A DNA stretch of 38,042 bases from Clostridiales bacterium (GCA_012523405.1 JAAYIN010000018.1:1-38042); one strand, 5' to 3'. Shown: positions 25,106 to 34,085, counted from the first letter of the stretch. Notes: generated from the letters alone by a model not told the origin. A program made the numbers and translations.

Positions 25106-25121
25106 GTGGTATAGATACCAC
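25106..25121. promoter_or_regulatory. 16-bp inverted repeat upstream of importer operon
   Basis: GTGGTAT and ATACCAC are exact 7-bp inverted repeats with 2 nt between them, 27 nt upstream of the binding-protein ATG and just before the AAGGAGG site. It is a good candidate operator for a dimeric regulator or a small leader hairpin. No matching copy was found elsewhere in the window. Confidence 0.45.
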
Positions 25122-25148
25122 ACAACATAATACAAGGAGGATAACAAT

Positions 25149-26798
25149 ATGCGTAAACTCATATCCTTGGTTTTAGCGATGGTTCTTCTGGCAACCGTAT
25201 TCGCAATTCCTGCGATGGCTGAATCAACACCTGACCCCATGACGGTTACAGTGTTTGTCGGTGAAGCTCGTGATCAGCCCAGCTCCGACAACAAGGTTTT
25301 CAAGATGATTGAAGAGGAGTTTGGTCTCACATTCGAGTTCGAATTCCTAGCAGGCGATCTGGACGAAACACTTGGCGTTAAGATTGCTGGCGAGGACTAC
25401 GCTGACATGATGGACGGCGGAAACTCTGAGAAATTGATCGCTGCGGGCGCATTCGTCAACCTGATGGATTACATCAGCGCAGAGAAGACCCCCAATCTCT
25501 ACACTCACATTGAGCCTTACCTAACCCGTTTGCTCAACGAAGACGGCGAGCTTTTCATCGTTCCTAACTATGGACGTTATTACAACACACAGGACTATGG
25601 CATGAACTATGTCAACGGCCCTGCGTTCTTCCTCCAAAAGAAAGTTCTTGCATGGGCAGGCTATCCTACCATCAAGACCATGGACGAGTATTTTGACGTG
25701 ATCGAGCGCTACATCGCCGAGAATCCCACCAATGACAACGGCGCTGCAAACGAAGGCTTTGCCATTCTTTGTGAAGACTGGCGTGCATTCTGCCTCTTCA
25801 ACCCCGTTCAGCATTTGATGGGCCGCCCCAATGACGGCGATGTTATCATCGATATCGATGACAATTACAAGACCGAAGCATATGTCATTCAGGACTATGC
25901 AAAGCCCTACTACAAAAAGCTAAACGAGCTTTACAACAAGGGACTTATCTCACAGGATACTTTCGTTATGAACTTCGACCAGTATGTTGCTAAGCTATCC
26001 AGCGGCACCATTCTTGGTATGTTTGACCAGACATGGAATTTCCAGGTTGCCACCGACGCTTTGATCGCTGCTGAAATGTATGACAGCACCTATCAGGGCA
26101 TGGGTATTGTTTATGGCGCAGAGCAGGCTGGCAAAGAAGTTGAAGAGCATTACCTCAACGGTACTGTTATCAACGTAAACCGCGGCTTTGGTATCTCTGT
26201 TAATTGCGCAGATCCTGAGCGTTTGGTTATGTTCATGGAAAATATGCTTTCTGACGAATGGCAGAAGGTTGTCAACTGGGGCATCGAAGGCGAAGACTAC
26301 AGCGTAGTTGACGGGCGCATGGTTCGTACATTCGAACAAATCCAGAACGCAGCAAATGCTGTTTGGAAGAATGCAAACATGTCTTATGTTCTCACCAACT
26401 CAATGCCTAAAAAGCAGGGCGAAATGGAAGACGGCAACAAGTGGGATCCCTCTGTTCAGCCTGAAAACTACTTCGCACAGATGAATGACTATGACAAGGA
26501 ATTCCTTGCTGCTTATGGCGTAAAGCGCCCCTTGGATTTCTTCAACGATCCTATTGAACTCGCTCCCTATGGCGAAGCATGGCAGATCGACGTAACAACC
26601 GATCAGGATGCTAACGACGCTAAGGCTGCATTCCAAGACGTACAGCGCAAGATGCTGCCCCAGATCATCATGGCAGCAGACGGCGAATTCGATGCAAAGT
26701 GGGATGAATTCGTTCAGGCAGTCGAAGATGTTCCGATCAGCGATTTCGTGGACTTCATGCAAGACGAAGTTCTCAAGCTTGTAGAAAAGAATCAGTAA
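25149..26798 (+). CDS. Extracellular solute-binding protein, probable xylo-oligosaccharide importer
   Basis: A 549-residue secreted binding protein of the LplA-like group. The signal peptide is MRKLISLVLAMVLLATVFAIPAMA, with signal peptidase I cleavage before ES; there is no lipobox Cys. The mature part has typical length and many Asp, Tyr and Trp. AAGGAGG lies 8 nt before the ATG. It is followed, after a strong hairpin, by two permease genes and preceded by the GH8 exo-oligoxylanase, so the likely ligand is a xylo-oligosaccharide (inference from context). Without a lipid anchor it must be held near the membrane in some other way. Confidence 0.9.
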   Translation: MRKLISLVLAMVLLATVFAIPAMAESTPDPMTVTVFVGEARDQPSSDNKVFKMIEEEFGLTFEFEFLAGDLDETLGVKIAGEDYADMMDGGNSEKLIAAGAFVNLMDYISAEKTPNLYTHIEPYLTRLLNEDGELFIVPNYGRYYNTQDYGMNYVNGPAFFLQKKVLAWAGYPTIKTMDEYFDVIERYIAENPTNDNGAANEGFAILCEDWRAFCLFNPVQHLMGRPNDGDVIIDIDDNYKTEAYVIQDYAKPYYKKLNELYNKGLISQDTFVMNFDQYVAKLSSGTILGMFDQTWNFQVATDALIAAEMYDSTYQGMGIVYGAEQAGKEVEEHYLNGTVINVNRGFGISVNCADPERLVMFMENMLSDEWQKVVNWGIEGEDYSVVDGRMVRTFEQIQNAANAVWKNANMSYVLTNSMPKKQGEMEDGNKWDPSVQPENYFAQMNDYDKEFLAAYGVKRPLDFFNDPIELAPYGEAWQIDVTTDQDANDAKAAFQDVQRKMLPQIIMAADGEFDAKWDEFVQAVEDVPISDFVDFMQDEVLKLVEKNQ

Positions 26799-26811
26799 AC
26801 TTCATAAGGCA

Positions 26812-26846
26812 ATGGACGGTGGGAGGTACACTCTCCCGCCGTCCAT
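26812..26846 (+). promoter_or_regulatory. Intercistronic hairpin between binding-protein and permease genes
   Basis: ATGGACGG pairs with CCGTCCAT and the inner GGGAG pairs with CTCCC, giving a stem of about 13 bp with one mismatch. It is followed by ATTTTAG, so termination would be partial. It lies in the same place as the hairpin in the first importer operon (1904-1937) and probably sets a high ratio of binding protein to permease. Confidence 0.7.
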
Positions 26847-26890
26847 TTTAGAATCATTAAAGCTATTATTTTCCAAGCGAGGTGTTTGCT

Positions 26891-27856
26891 GTGCGGACTG
26901 CAAAGGCAACAACTTATCCCGAAAAAAACGGTGGGATCACTTTACAGCATAAAGGTTTTTGGTACAAGCTCTGGCAGCAAAAGCAGCTCATGTGGATGAG
27001 CGTCCCAATGCTGCTGTATGTTTTCTTATTCAATTATTTTCCTCTGTGGGGCTGGATTACAGCCTTTATGGACTACAATCCGTCCGTCCCGCTCTTTCAA
27101 AATGAGTGGGTAGGTCTGAAAAACTTCACTTGGCTATTCGGAAGAGCGGAGTTTCTGCGTTCCATTCGAAATACATTTGCTATGGCTGCAATTAACCTGG
27201 TTTTTGGCTTTGTATTTCCGATTTTGCTCGCTCTTTTCCTTAATGAAATAAAAAATATGCGCTTTAAGCGCACGGTGCAAACCGTTACCTATCTTCCTCA
27301 CTTCCTAAGCTGGGTTATCGTTGTGGGTATCGCACAGACGATTTTCGCAAGCGATGGTGCCGTTAACCAAATGCTCATGGCTTTGGGGATTGCGGATCAG
27401 CCGATATTCTTCCTTGGGGAAGGCAAGTACTTCTGGTGGCTGGTCGGCGTGATCAATGTGTGGAAGGAATGCGGTTGGAACACGATTATTTATCTGTCTG
27501 CTATGAGCTCCATTGACCCAGCGCTCTACGAGGCTGCGGAGATTGATGGCGCAGGACGCTTCAAGAAGATGCTCAATATCACATTGCCGTGCATCAAGAG
27601 TACATTCATGGTGCTGCTCATTATGAACATCGGTCACTTGATGGAGGCAGGTTTTGAGATTCAGTACCTCATGGGCCAGAATATGGTCATGGACTGGTCG
27701 CAAACCATCGACATCTTTGCACTTAAATATGGTATCACCAAAGGACAGTACAGCCGTGCAATCGCTGCAGGTATCTTCAAGAGTGTGGTTTCCATCACCT
27801 TGATGCTTGCTGCTAACATCACTGCGAAGCGCTTTGGCGAAGATACACTACTATAA
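26891..27856 (+). CDS. Carbohydrate ABC transporter permease, LplB type
   Basis: First permease of the second importer, about 321 residues. The start is probably GTG 26891 with GCGAGG 7-8 nt upstream; an in-frame GTG at 26882 overlaps that site. About six helices follow, the first near MSVPMLLYVFLFNYF. The EAA loop is EAAEIDGAGRF, about residues 216-226. It sits 12 nt upstream of the second permease. It forms the channel with that protein and receives sugar from the binding protein encoded just upstream. The ATPase is not encoded here. Confidence 0.93.
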   Translation: MRTAKATTYPEKNGGITLQHKGFWYKLWQQKQLMWMSVPMLLYVFLFNYFPLWGWITAFMDYNPSVPLFQNEWVGLKNFTWLFGRAEFLRSIRNTFAMAAINLVFGFVFPILLALFLNEIKNMRFKRTVQTVTYLPHFLSWVIVVGIAQTIFASDGAVNQMLMALGIADQPIFFLGEGKYFWWLVGVINVWKECGWNTIIYLSAMSSIDPALYEAAEIDGAGRFKKMLNITLPCIKSTFMVLLIMNIGHLMEAGFEIQYLMGQNMVMDWSQTIDIFALKYGITKGQYSRAIAAGIFKSVVSITLMLAANITAKRFGEDTLL

Positions 27857-27868
27857 GGAGGCGATGAT

Positions 27869-28789
27869 ATGAAAACAGCTGTATCAGTGAAACGCGAACG
27901 TTCCTACCATCGCAAAAACTCCATTTTTCCGATCATTAATGGAACTGTGATGATCATTATCATGTTCTTTACACTCTACCCCGTTATCAATACCATTGCG
28001 ATTTCATTCAATGATGGTACGGACGCGGTACGCGGCGGAATCGGGCTATGGCCCCGCGTGTTCAGCGTAAAGAGTTATCAAACCATCTTTGCTGATGAAT
28101 CCATCTATAACGCGTTCTTCATCACCGTTGCGCGCACGTTGATTCAAACGATCCTGAACATCGTGGTCACATCCATGCTTGCTTATGCGCTGAGCCGCCG
28201 TGAATACGTGCTGCGCAAGTTCATCACAACTGTGTTTGTTCTGACGATGTATGTAAATGCAGGTTTGATCCCTAATTACCTGTTAATCCAGCGTACCCTT
28301 GGGATCAGCAAGAGCTTTTGGGTGTACATTCTTCCGACAATGGTCAGTTGTTTTAACATGATTGTCATTCGAACCTTCATAATGGGCTTGCCGGAAGCGC
28401 TGGTGGAATCGGCGCGCATTGATGGTGCGGGTGATCTCTACCTGTTCTGGAAGATCATCTTTCCGCTCTGTATGCCCGTATTAGCGACGGTTGCTCTGTT
28501 CGTCGCGGTTGGCGCATGGAACAGCTGGTTTGATACACATCTGTATAACGCAGGCAAGGTAAAGCTGCATACACTGCAATACCTGCTCAAGATGAAGCTG
28601 GCAACAACCACAAACAGTGCAAACGCAGCGATGACCAGTGCTGATGCTGCGGCAAGCACGACGATGACAACCCCTGTTACGATTCGCGCAGCGATCACGG
28701 TTGTATCCGCTGCACCCATTGTTGTCATTTATCCCTTCTTGCAGCGCTACTTTGTTGTAGGACTTAACGTGGGCGGTGTCAAGGGATAA
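27869..28789 (+). CDS. Carbohydrate ABC transporter permease, LplC type
   Basis: Second permease, 306 residues, full length, ending in the subfamily GGVKG. It has six hydrophobic helices and the EAA-like loop VESARIDGAGDL. AAGGAGG lies 8 nt before the ATG. A low-complexity Ala/Thr/Ser stretch (about residues 243-272, with NSANAAMTSADAAASTTM) lies in the periplasm-facing loop before the last helix; the corresponding loop of the other LplC protein here (residues 238-266) is less skewed. It is the last gene of the importer operon. Confidence 0.93.
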   Translation: MKTAVSVKRERSYHRKNSIFPIINGTVMIIIMFFTLYPVINTIAISFNDGTDAVRGGIGLWPRVFSVKSYQTIFADESIYNAFFITVARTLIQTILNIVVTSMLAYALSRREYVLRKFITTVFVLTMYVNAGLIPNYLLIQRTLGISKSFWVYILPTMVSCFNMIVIRTFIMGLPEALVESARIDGAGDLYLFWKIIFPLCMPVLATVALFVAVGAWNSWFDTHLYNAGKVKLHTLQYLLKMKLATTTNSANAAMTSADAAASTTMTTPVTIRAAITVVSAAPIVVIYPFLQRYFVVGLNVGGVKG

Positions 28790-29144
28790 ATCAGCGTCGA
28801 AAAAGCTCACTGCGTGATCTTTTCCGCCGGGGCTTCGCCCATGCACTGCGCCCTTGTGCGCATCGCTGCGCGATACTTACGGTCAGGGCTACGTGTAGGG
28901 AATCCCTGCTACGCAAGGTCTTGAAACCACCGCGCAATAGACGAGCGAAGCTCCGCTGGTTTCGGATTACGGATCAGAGGGGGGCGTCCGTGTGATTTGC
29001 GCCCCTCTGATACCCCTTAAGGTTTTGCGATAGCCGCTGGTATCGCAAGTCTCACGAACCAAATAAACAACACCCCAATTGCTTTCAGTATCATATGCTG
29101 AAAACAGTTGGGGTGTTTAAAATCAAATGTGATTGCTGCTCATA
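28790..29144. repeat. GC-rich structured intergenic block between convergent operons
   Basis: About 250 nt of GC-rich sequence with several inverted repeats and no coding signal. They are GAAACCA/TGGTTTC (28923-28929, 28958-28964 region), TAGGGA/TCCCT near 28897-28908, a 10-bp stem ATCAGAGGGG/CCCCTCTGAT (28973-29011) and TTGCGATA/TATCGCAA (29025-29048). It ends with a terminator. The composition differs from the flanking genes and looks like a small dispersed repeat or REP-like element. Confidence 0.5.
29069..29118. terminator. Shared bidirectional terminator
   Basis: AACACCCCAA (29069-29078) pairs with TTGGGGTGTT (29108-29117), with a further CAG/CTG pairing inside. T follow on the right and A precede on the left. 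It serves both the importer operon (plus) and the two-regulator operon (minus). Confidence 0.8.
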
Positions 29145-30491
29145 TTAGGAAGTGCGTGAGGAGCGTCTGTATTGCTCAGGTGTTTGCCCATAGCGCTGCT
29201 TAAAATGCGAGAGGAAGCGCTTGTATTGTGTATAACCGACTTCATCAGAGATTGACTGTATGGAACGATTGGTTGTTCTGAGCAGCATGGCGGCATGCTT
29301 GATGCGCCTGTTATGCTGCCATTCGCGAAATCCAATCCCTTGTTCCTCGCGGAATACGCGTCCAAGGTATGTGGAATTATAGCCAAGTGCTACGGCAATG
29401 GTGTCCAGTGTGAGGATGCTCTGGGGGTGGGCATTGACATATTGTATGGCAAGGTCACTGATGGACTCAGGCGGCGGCTGCAGGAGGTCAATCGCAAGAA
29501 GTCCCAAGGTTTTGATATCCTCATGCTGAGCATCTAAGAATACCGCAATATCCTCTTGCCGATTGGCGAGCAATCGAGAACACCCCATCACAAAAAACTG
29601 CTTGGCATCTGTTTTAGCTTTTGCCCCTGCGGATGCGCAGTAGGCCATGAGCTGATCGCAAAGCTTGATGAAGGGTTCACGCTGCCGAGTCGCAATTGCA
29701 CTGAGGATTTGATCGTTCATGGAGATGAGCTGAGCGCTGTCAGCTGTGGATTTTTCCGCGAGCAATTGGCATTGCGTTTGCAGCTCGGAAGGAGCGTTGG
29801 TTATGTTTGTTTTCACAAAGGTTCGATTGCTGCGGCTGAGGGCATTTTCTAAAATGGTTAGATCAGGGGAAACCTCCTCTTCGTTCCAGCCAAGGAGGAA
29901 AAACTCTTTATCATCCACAATATGCGTGCTCGCCATGCCGCTGGGGTAGAGAATAACGAGTTCGCGAACTGCTTCGTAGTGCATTGGCGCACCCCAAGTG
30001 CCAAGCTGCCAGCTGTTTTGATGGTCGACCTTTGGAAAATTATGAAACCTACCTGCCAGATAACCGGTCATATGTCGCTGATGCTCGGCAAAAGCGTTTG
30101 ATTCTAATTTTTCGGAAATGATCAGCTTTTGCCGCACATGCTCCAGCACGGAGTTCGCCTCAGCTGCATCTATGGGCTTGAGTAAATACCCGGCAACACC
30201 AAGCTTAAGCGCCTGCAGTGCGTAATCAAAATCACTATAGCCACTGACAACGATGAGCTGCCCCTTGTATCCAAGTTCCTTTGCCTTGTTCATCATGGCA
30301 ATGCCGTCCATACCTGCCATTCGTATGTCTGTGACGATGAGATGGGGCGGATCAACGCTTAGGGCAGCAAGAGCGTCACTAGCACTCCGGTATTCGCCGC
30401 AGATTTCAAAGCCTTCCTGCTGCCAGTCGATCAGCAGGCGAAGTCCTTCAAGACCCATTTGCTCATCGTCAACGAGCATGACACGCAGCAT
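29145..30491 (-). CDS. AraC-type response regulator, YesN family (second of two)
   Basis: DNA-binding response regulator, 448 residues from the ATG at 30491 (AAAGGAG 9 nt upstream; the open frame extends 45 codons further with no ribosome site). The receiver domain has DD at 8-9, phospho-acceptor Asp55 (VTDIRMAG) and Lys in YLLKP. A long middle linker of about 230 residues follows, then the AraC domain with YVNAHPQSILTLDTIA, LGRVFREEQGIGFREW and HFKQRYGQTPEQYR. It lies 4 nt downstream of the kinase stop in a regulator-kinase-regulator operon. Probably controls the xylo-oligosaccharide importer and hydrolases (inference). Confidence 0.93.
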   Translation of the reverse strand: MLRVMLVDDEQMGLEGLRLLIDWQQEGFEICGEYRSASDALAALSVDPPHLIVTDIRMAGMDGIAMMNKAKELGYKGQLIVVSGYSDFDYALQALKLGVAGYLLKPIDAAEANSVLEHVRQKLIISEKLESNAFAEHQRHMTGYLAGRFHNFPKVDHQNSWQLGTWGAPMHYEAVRELVILYPSGMASTHIVDDKEFFLLGWNEEEVSPDLTILENALSRSNRTFVKTNITNAPSELQTQCQLLAEKSTADSAQLISMNDQILSAIATRQREPFIKLCDQLMAYCASAGAKAKTDAKQFFVMGCSRLLANRQEDIAVFLDAQHEDIKTLGLLAIDLLQPPPESISDLAIQYVNAHPQSILTLDTIAVALGYNSTYLGRVFREEQGIGFREWQHNRRIKHAAMLLRTTNRSIQSISDEVGYTQYKRFLSHFKQRYGQTPEQYRRSSRTS

Positions 30492-30495
30492 ATCA

Positions 30496-32232
30496 TCACG
30501 CTCCTTTCTGTGCTGAGGGGATGTGTATCTGCGCAATGGTTCCGCCCTCATCACCGTTTCGCAGGATGAGTTTGACGGATTTCCCATACTGCAGAGACAG
30601 TCGGCGGTATATGTTTTGCAGTCCAATGCTATCGGGCATGTCCTGTGAACTATCCACTTGCTCTTGCAGGTATTTGAGTCTGGCGGGCGGGATGCCTACG
30701 CCATTATCACAGACCTCCACGATGAGCGTGTCATTCGCATTGACTCTTGCGCTGATGCGGATGTACCCGCGTTCGTTATTGCCCTGTACACCATGCTTGC
30801 ATGCGTTTTCCACAAGCCCTTGAATGCTCATGACGGGAACGGTGCGCATCTCTGCTTCGGGAGTGATATCAAACTCATATTGGAGCTTGTCGCCAAAACG
30901 GAATTGCTCGATTTTCAGTGCCATGCGTACAAAATCCAGTTCTTCCTTCAGCGCAACTGTATCATGGGAGGTATCAACCATTCGCCGCAGCAGCTTTGAA
31001 AGCGCGCGAATGATATCGGCTTCCTCGTGGTGTCCGTTGCGGACGCATAGCACCAAAATAGCATTCAGTGTATTAAACAGAAAATGGGGGTCTATCTGTG
31101 CTTGCAAGTATTTAAGTTCCGCACGGATGTTTTCCAGCTCTAGGCTTTTTTGGCGCAATTGAAGAACGTATAAATCGTTAATAACCTGCTTGAGGCGAAT
31201 GCCCATGGCGTTAAAGTGAGCGGTTAGCTCCCCAATTTCATCCTTGCTGAAGTCATGATTGATGGGGGAGAAATGCTCAGCGCTCATGCTATCCATATGG
31301 ATGAGCAAACCCTTAGTTCGTATAGCAATGGAATTTGAGAAAATCCACGCCATCACGCCGGCGAACAGGGAACAAACGCCGCCAAGGAGCAGACCGACAA
31401 GGACTGATTGCATGACATTGGTTCGTGTTGCTTCTTCATTGGCATGGGCAAGCAGCCTCCAACCCGCCATCGCAGTTGCTTCGCCAAAATCGATACCTAA
31501 GGTAGCGTTCGCGGGAGGTCTGACAGTTCGGTCTGCCATATAGCTATCCTGCATGCTGCCGGGATAACTGACGGTTGTCCCATCGGGGGCAACAAGATAG
31601 AGCGAGAGGAAGGATTCTTCCTGCAATAGCAGTCGATTGATGAGCTCCATGTTGAGGTCAATGCGCAGGATATCCGTAAAGGGCGAAGTGTTGCTGAGAG
31701 AACGAGTGATACATAGCTGCAAAATGTCGGTTTGCCCAACTTGACGGCCTAGGTAGACCGAAAGCTGAGGATCAGCTGGGAGGGTCATTGGGTACCATTC
31801 TTGCGATTCTACCTGTGGGGTGATATGAAGGCAATGACCGCCGTTTGCGATGGTATCATTGCTTGTGAATATGCTGAGATTTGTAACGAGCCTTGGATAG
31901 GCGAGCATGTAGCGCTTGAGAAATGGCCTGAGTTCGGAATAATAGTGCTGATAATATTCGGTGGATGTTTCGTAGTCTTTTTGCACAAGCGCAGAGATGG
32001 TTTTATCGCTTGCAATAGCATTGCTGAGGGAAACAGCACTGGAAAACTCGCTGCTCAGGGAGGAATAAATACGGTTGAGCGATTGCTCGGCATTCAGGTC
32101 TTCACGTGTTTTGATCTCGGCAGCTATGTTGGTAAGCACATAGATCAGCAGCACGATGATCGGGAGCAATACGCCCAGCAGATAGAGCAGAATGAACTTG
32201 TTGCGTACAGGTAAATTGTTAATGCGCCGCAT
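30496..32232 (-). CDS. Sensor histidine kinase, YesM family
   Basis: Membrane kinase placed between two response-regulator genes. The start is the ATG at 32232, with AAGGAGG 6-7 nt upstream; the ATG two codons earlier touches this site. The 578-residue protein has a helix at about 12-36, an extracellular sensing domain of about 230 residues, a second helix at about 274-298, a HAMP-like linker, phospho-acceptor His383 (QIDPHFLFNTLN) and ATPase motifs NACKHG, DNGVGI and GLQNIYRRL. It overlaps the upstream regulator stop by 14 nt, so translation is coupled. Likely senses xylan-derived sugars (inference from neighbours). Confidence 0.93.
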   Translation of the reverse strand: MRRINNLPVRNKFILLYLLGVLLPIIVLLIYVLTNIAAEIKTREDLNAEQSLNRIYSSLSSEFSSAVSLSNAIASDKTISALVQKDYETSTEYYQHYYSELRPFLKRYMLAYPRLVTNLSIFTSNDTIANGGHCLHITPQVESQEWYPMTLPADPQLSVYLGRQVGQTDILQLCITRSLSNTSPFTDILRIDLNMELINRLLLQEESFLSLYLVAPDGTTVSYPGSMQDSYMADRTVRPPANATLGIDFGEATAMAGWRLLAHANEEATRTNVMQSVLVGLLLGGVCSLFAGVMAWIFSNSIAIRTKGLLIHMDSMSAEHFSPINHDFSKDEIGELTAHFNAMGIRLKQVINDLYVLQLRQKSLELENIRAELKYLQAQIDPHFLFNTLNAILVLCVRNGHHEEADIIRALSKLLRRMVDTSHDTVALKEELDFVRMALKIEQFRFGDKLQYEFDITPEAEMRTVPVMSIQGLVENACKHGVQGNNERGYIRISARVNANDTLIVEVCDNGVGIPPARLKYLQEQVDSSQDMPDSIGLQNIYRRLSLQYGKSVKLILRNGDEGGTIAQIHIPSAQKGA

Positions 32233-33718
32233 GCTCATCCTCCTTTAGTCCATCCGCATTGCGGTAAGTCATGGGGCTAACGTTCTTTTTTTGGCGGAAT
32301 TTTTGGGAGAAATAATCAGCATCACGGAAACCGACATCCAGCGCGATTTGCTGTATGGGCGTTGTGGTTTGGCGAAGCAGAATACAGGCATGCTTGATGC
32401 GTATATCCAGCAGATGATGATTGAAGGTAGTGCCCGTGTGTTTCTTGATCAGCTGCCCAAGGTATGCGGTGTTGATATGAATTTCATGTGCGATGATGCT
32501 CAAGGAGAGGGGCTGTGGGTAGCGGGAATCTACGATGCTCAATGTCGCACGTACAACATCGGGCCATGTGCTTGCTTGCTGGGATGAAAGCTGCGGCTTG
32601 AGTGCGCAAAGCACCGCAAAAAATCGCTCGATCCACTCACTGCGGTTGAGATCATCTTGCAGCCAAAGTGCTCTTAGGTTAAGCAACTCGGAGGATTGAT
32701 TCGCGATGGATAGCATGGTTTCCAGCGAAAAAGCCATATACCGAAGGCTAAAGAGCGATGGGTTACTTTTATCTACTGCTTGCAGAAAGGCGCGATGCAA
32801 ATCGTTCATACTCTCGGTGGATTCATGCTGCAGTGCATCACGGAGACGGGGGACGCGTATTTGTGCGATCCAAAGAGCAGCGTTTGCGTCCACGGGTTGA
32901 TAAAGACGAAGAACCCCCTTGTGATGATACAGCACGCCTTGCGCGTTCAGCGCTTCACGCATGCTTTTTGCAAAGCCCTGAGCACCAAAATGTACCATGC
33001 CGACGCTGATGAGAGGGGTTGCAGTTGCGCTAATGCTTAGGTACAGCTGCTCAAGCAAGTGCAGGTCATGTTCGGGCTGGTGAAAACATAGACCGAGTTG
33101 ATTGCCTGATAGCTGGAAGGCAGTTGCGCTGCATGCTGAAACAAGCAGCTTGGCACTCGCTGGTATCTCTGCACTCTGGAACATGAGGATTACGCAATAG
33201 CAGGGATCGTTGCGCTTGATATGCAGCAATACGCCAGCACGTACCAAACTAGCGTTGCTGTCATCGCCAAAGGCGATACGGCGCAGCACTTGATCAAAGA
33301 GCAGTGCGGCGGGTTTATATTCGTTTTTAGGCTGCTGGTGCGTTGCGTCCAGCTGCGCCTTGACGCGATCGAGTGTGGCATGCACCTCGTCGCTATCGAT
33401 GGGCTTGAGGAGGTATCCAAATGCATGGGTGCGTATGGCTGATTGGATGAAGTCAAAATCCCTGTGCCCGCTGAAAAACAGGATGATGGTTTCAGGATGA
33501 TAGCGCCGAACAATGGAGGCGAGATCGGTACCGAGCATACCCGGCATTTTGATATCGGTGATGAGCAGGTGAGGATGTCTGGAGTCCACAAGTTGAATGG
33601 CTTCTTGCGCAGTTTGGGCTTCTGCGCAAAGCTCAAAACCATGTGCCTCCCAATCGATCATCAAACGCATACCTTCCAGCATGAATGGTTCATCATCCAC
33701 GATTAATACACGATACAT
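32219..33718 (-). CDS. AraC-type response regulator, YesN family (first of two)
   Basis: Response regulator of 499 residues, from the ATG at 33718 (weak site GGTGAAA upstream; 16 codons of extra open frame are ignored because MYRVLIVDDEPF is the normal receiver start). It has Asp55 in ITDIKMPG, Lys in YLLKP, a long linker, and a C-terminal AraC domain with IAHEIHINTAYLGQLIKKHT and YFSQKFRQKKNVSPMTYR. It is the first gene of the regulator-kinase-regulator operon and overlaps the kinase gene by 14 nt. It faces away from the GH39 pseudogene across a 370-nt control region. Confidence 0.93.
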   Translation of the reverse strand: MYRVLIVDDEPFMLEGMRLMIDWEAHGFELCAEAQTAQEAIQLVDSRHPHLLITDIKMPGMLGTDLASIVRRYHPETIILFFSGHRDFDFIQSAIRTHAFGYLLKPIDSDEVHATLDRVKAQLDATHQQPKNEYKPAALLFDQVLRRIAFGDDSNASLVRAGVLLHIKRNDPCYCVILMFQSAEIPASAKLLVSACSATAFQLSGNQLGLCFHQPEHDLHLLEQLYLSISATATPLISVGMVHFGAQGFAKSMREALNAQGVLYHHKGVLRLYQPVDANAALWIAQIRVPRLRDALQHESTESMNDLHRAFLQAVDKSNPSLFSLRYMAFSLETMLSIANQSSELLNLRALWLQDDLNRSEWIERFFAVLCALKPQLSSQQASTWPDVVRATLSIVDSRYPQPLSLSIIAHEIHINTAYLGQLIKKHTGTTFNHHLLDIRIKHACILLRQTTTPIQQIALDVGFRDADYFSQKFRQKKNVSPMTYRNADGLKEDEHAAH

Positions 33719-34085
33719 TTTTTTCACCGCCTGCCATTCGTTTACTGTCATCCACCCAAAATCCATATAGTAAGAGTATACACGGACGCCTTCTGAAATT
33801 CAATGTTTTGGTGAGGAATACAAATCAAAAGAGGTTGTTTTCCAGCAGCATCTTTCGCAAAGCAATTGCTTGGCTTTATCCGCTTCACCATAGTGATTTA
33901 CAGGATTGTTTTCTGTTTTGTTTTATGAGAATCATATAGTGCAGGTATTTCGTCAAATCGCACTGTCTTGTGATAACTTGTGATGATACGATACAGGTGA
34001 ATTAGTGAGATATAGATGGGTAGTGTGATGAGCTGCTGTGCGGAATGAATCGGAAGTGTACATAAGACAGAGGAACATGTCGACG
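33719..34085. promoter_or_regulatory. Divergent control region with tandem 10-bp repeats
   Basis: About 370 nt of mostly AT-rich DNA between the two-regulator operon and the GH39 remnant. It contains the direct repeat CTTGTGAT-AA-CTTGTGAT (33967-33984), one helical turn apart, a pattern compatible with an AraC-type binding site. No coding remnant was recognised. Promoters for both directions are expected. Confidence 0.35.

Noticed and set aside
28972-29050. Riboswitch in the convergent intergenic block
   Set aside because: It lies downstream of both genes, so a cis-acting leader role is not possible; a repeat or 3'-end structure is more likely.
30492-30626. 45-codon N-terminal extension of the response regulator
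   Set aside because: It overlaps the kinase gene end, lacks a ribosome site, and the receiver domain begins normally at the ATG at 30491.
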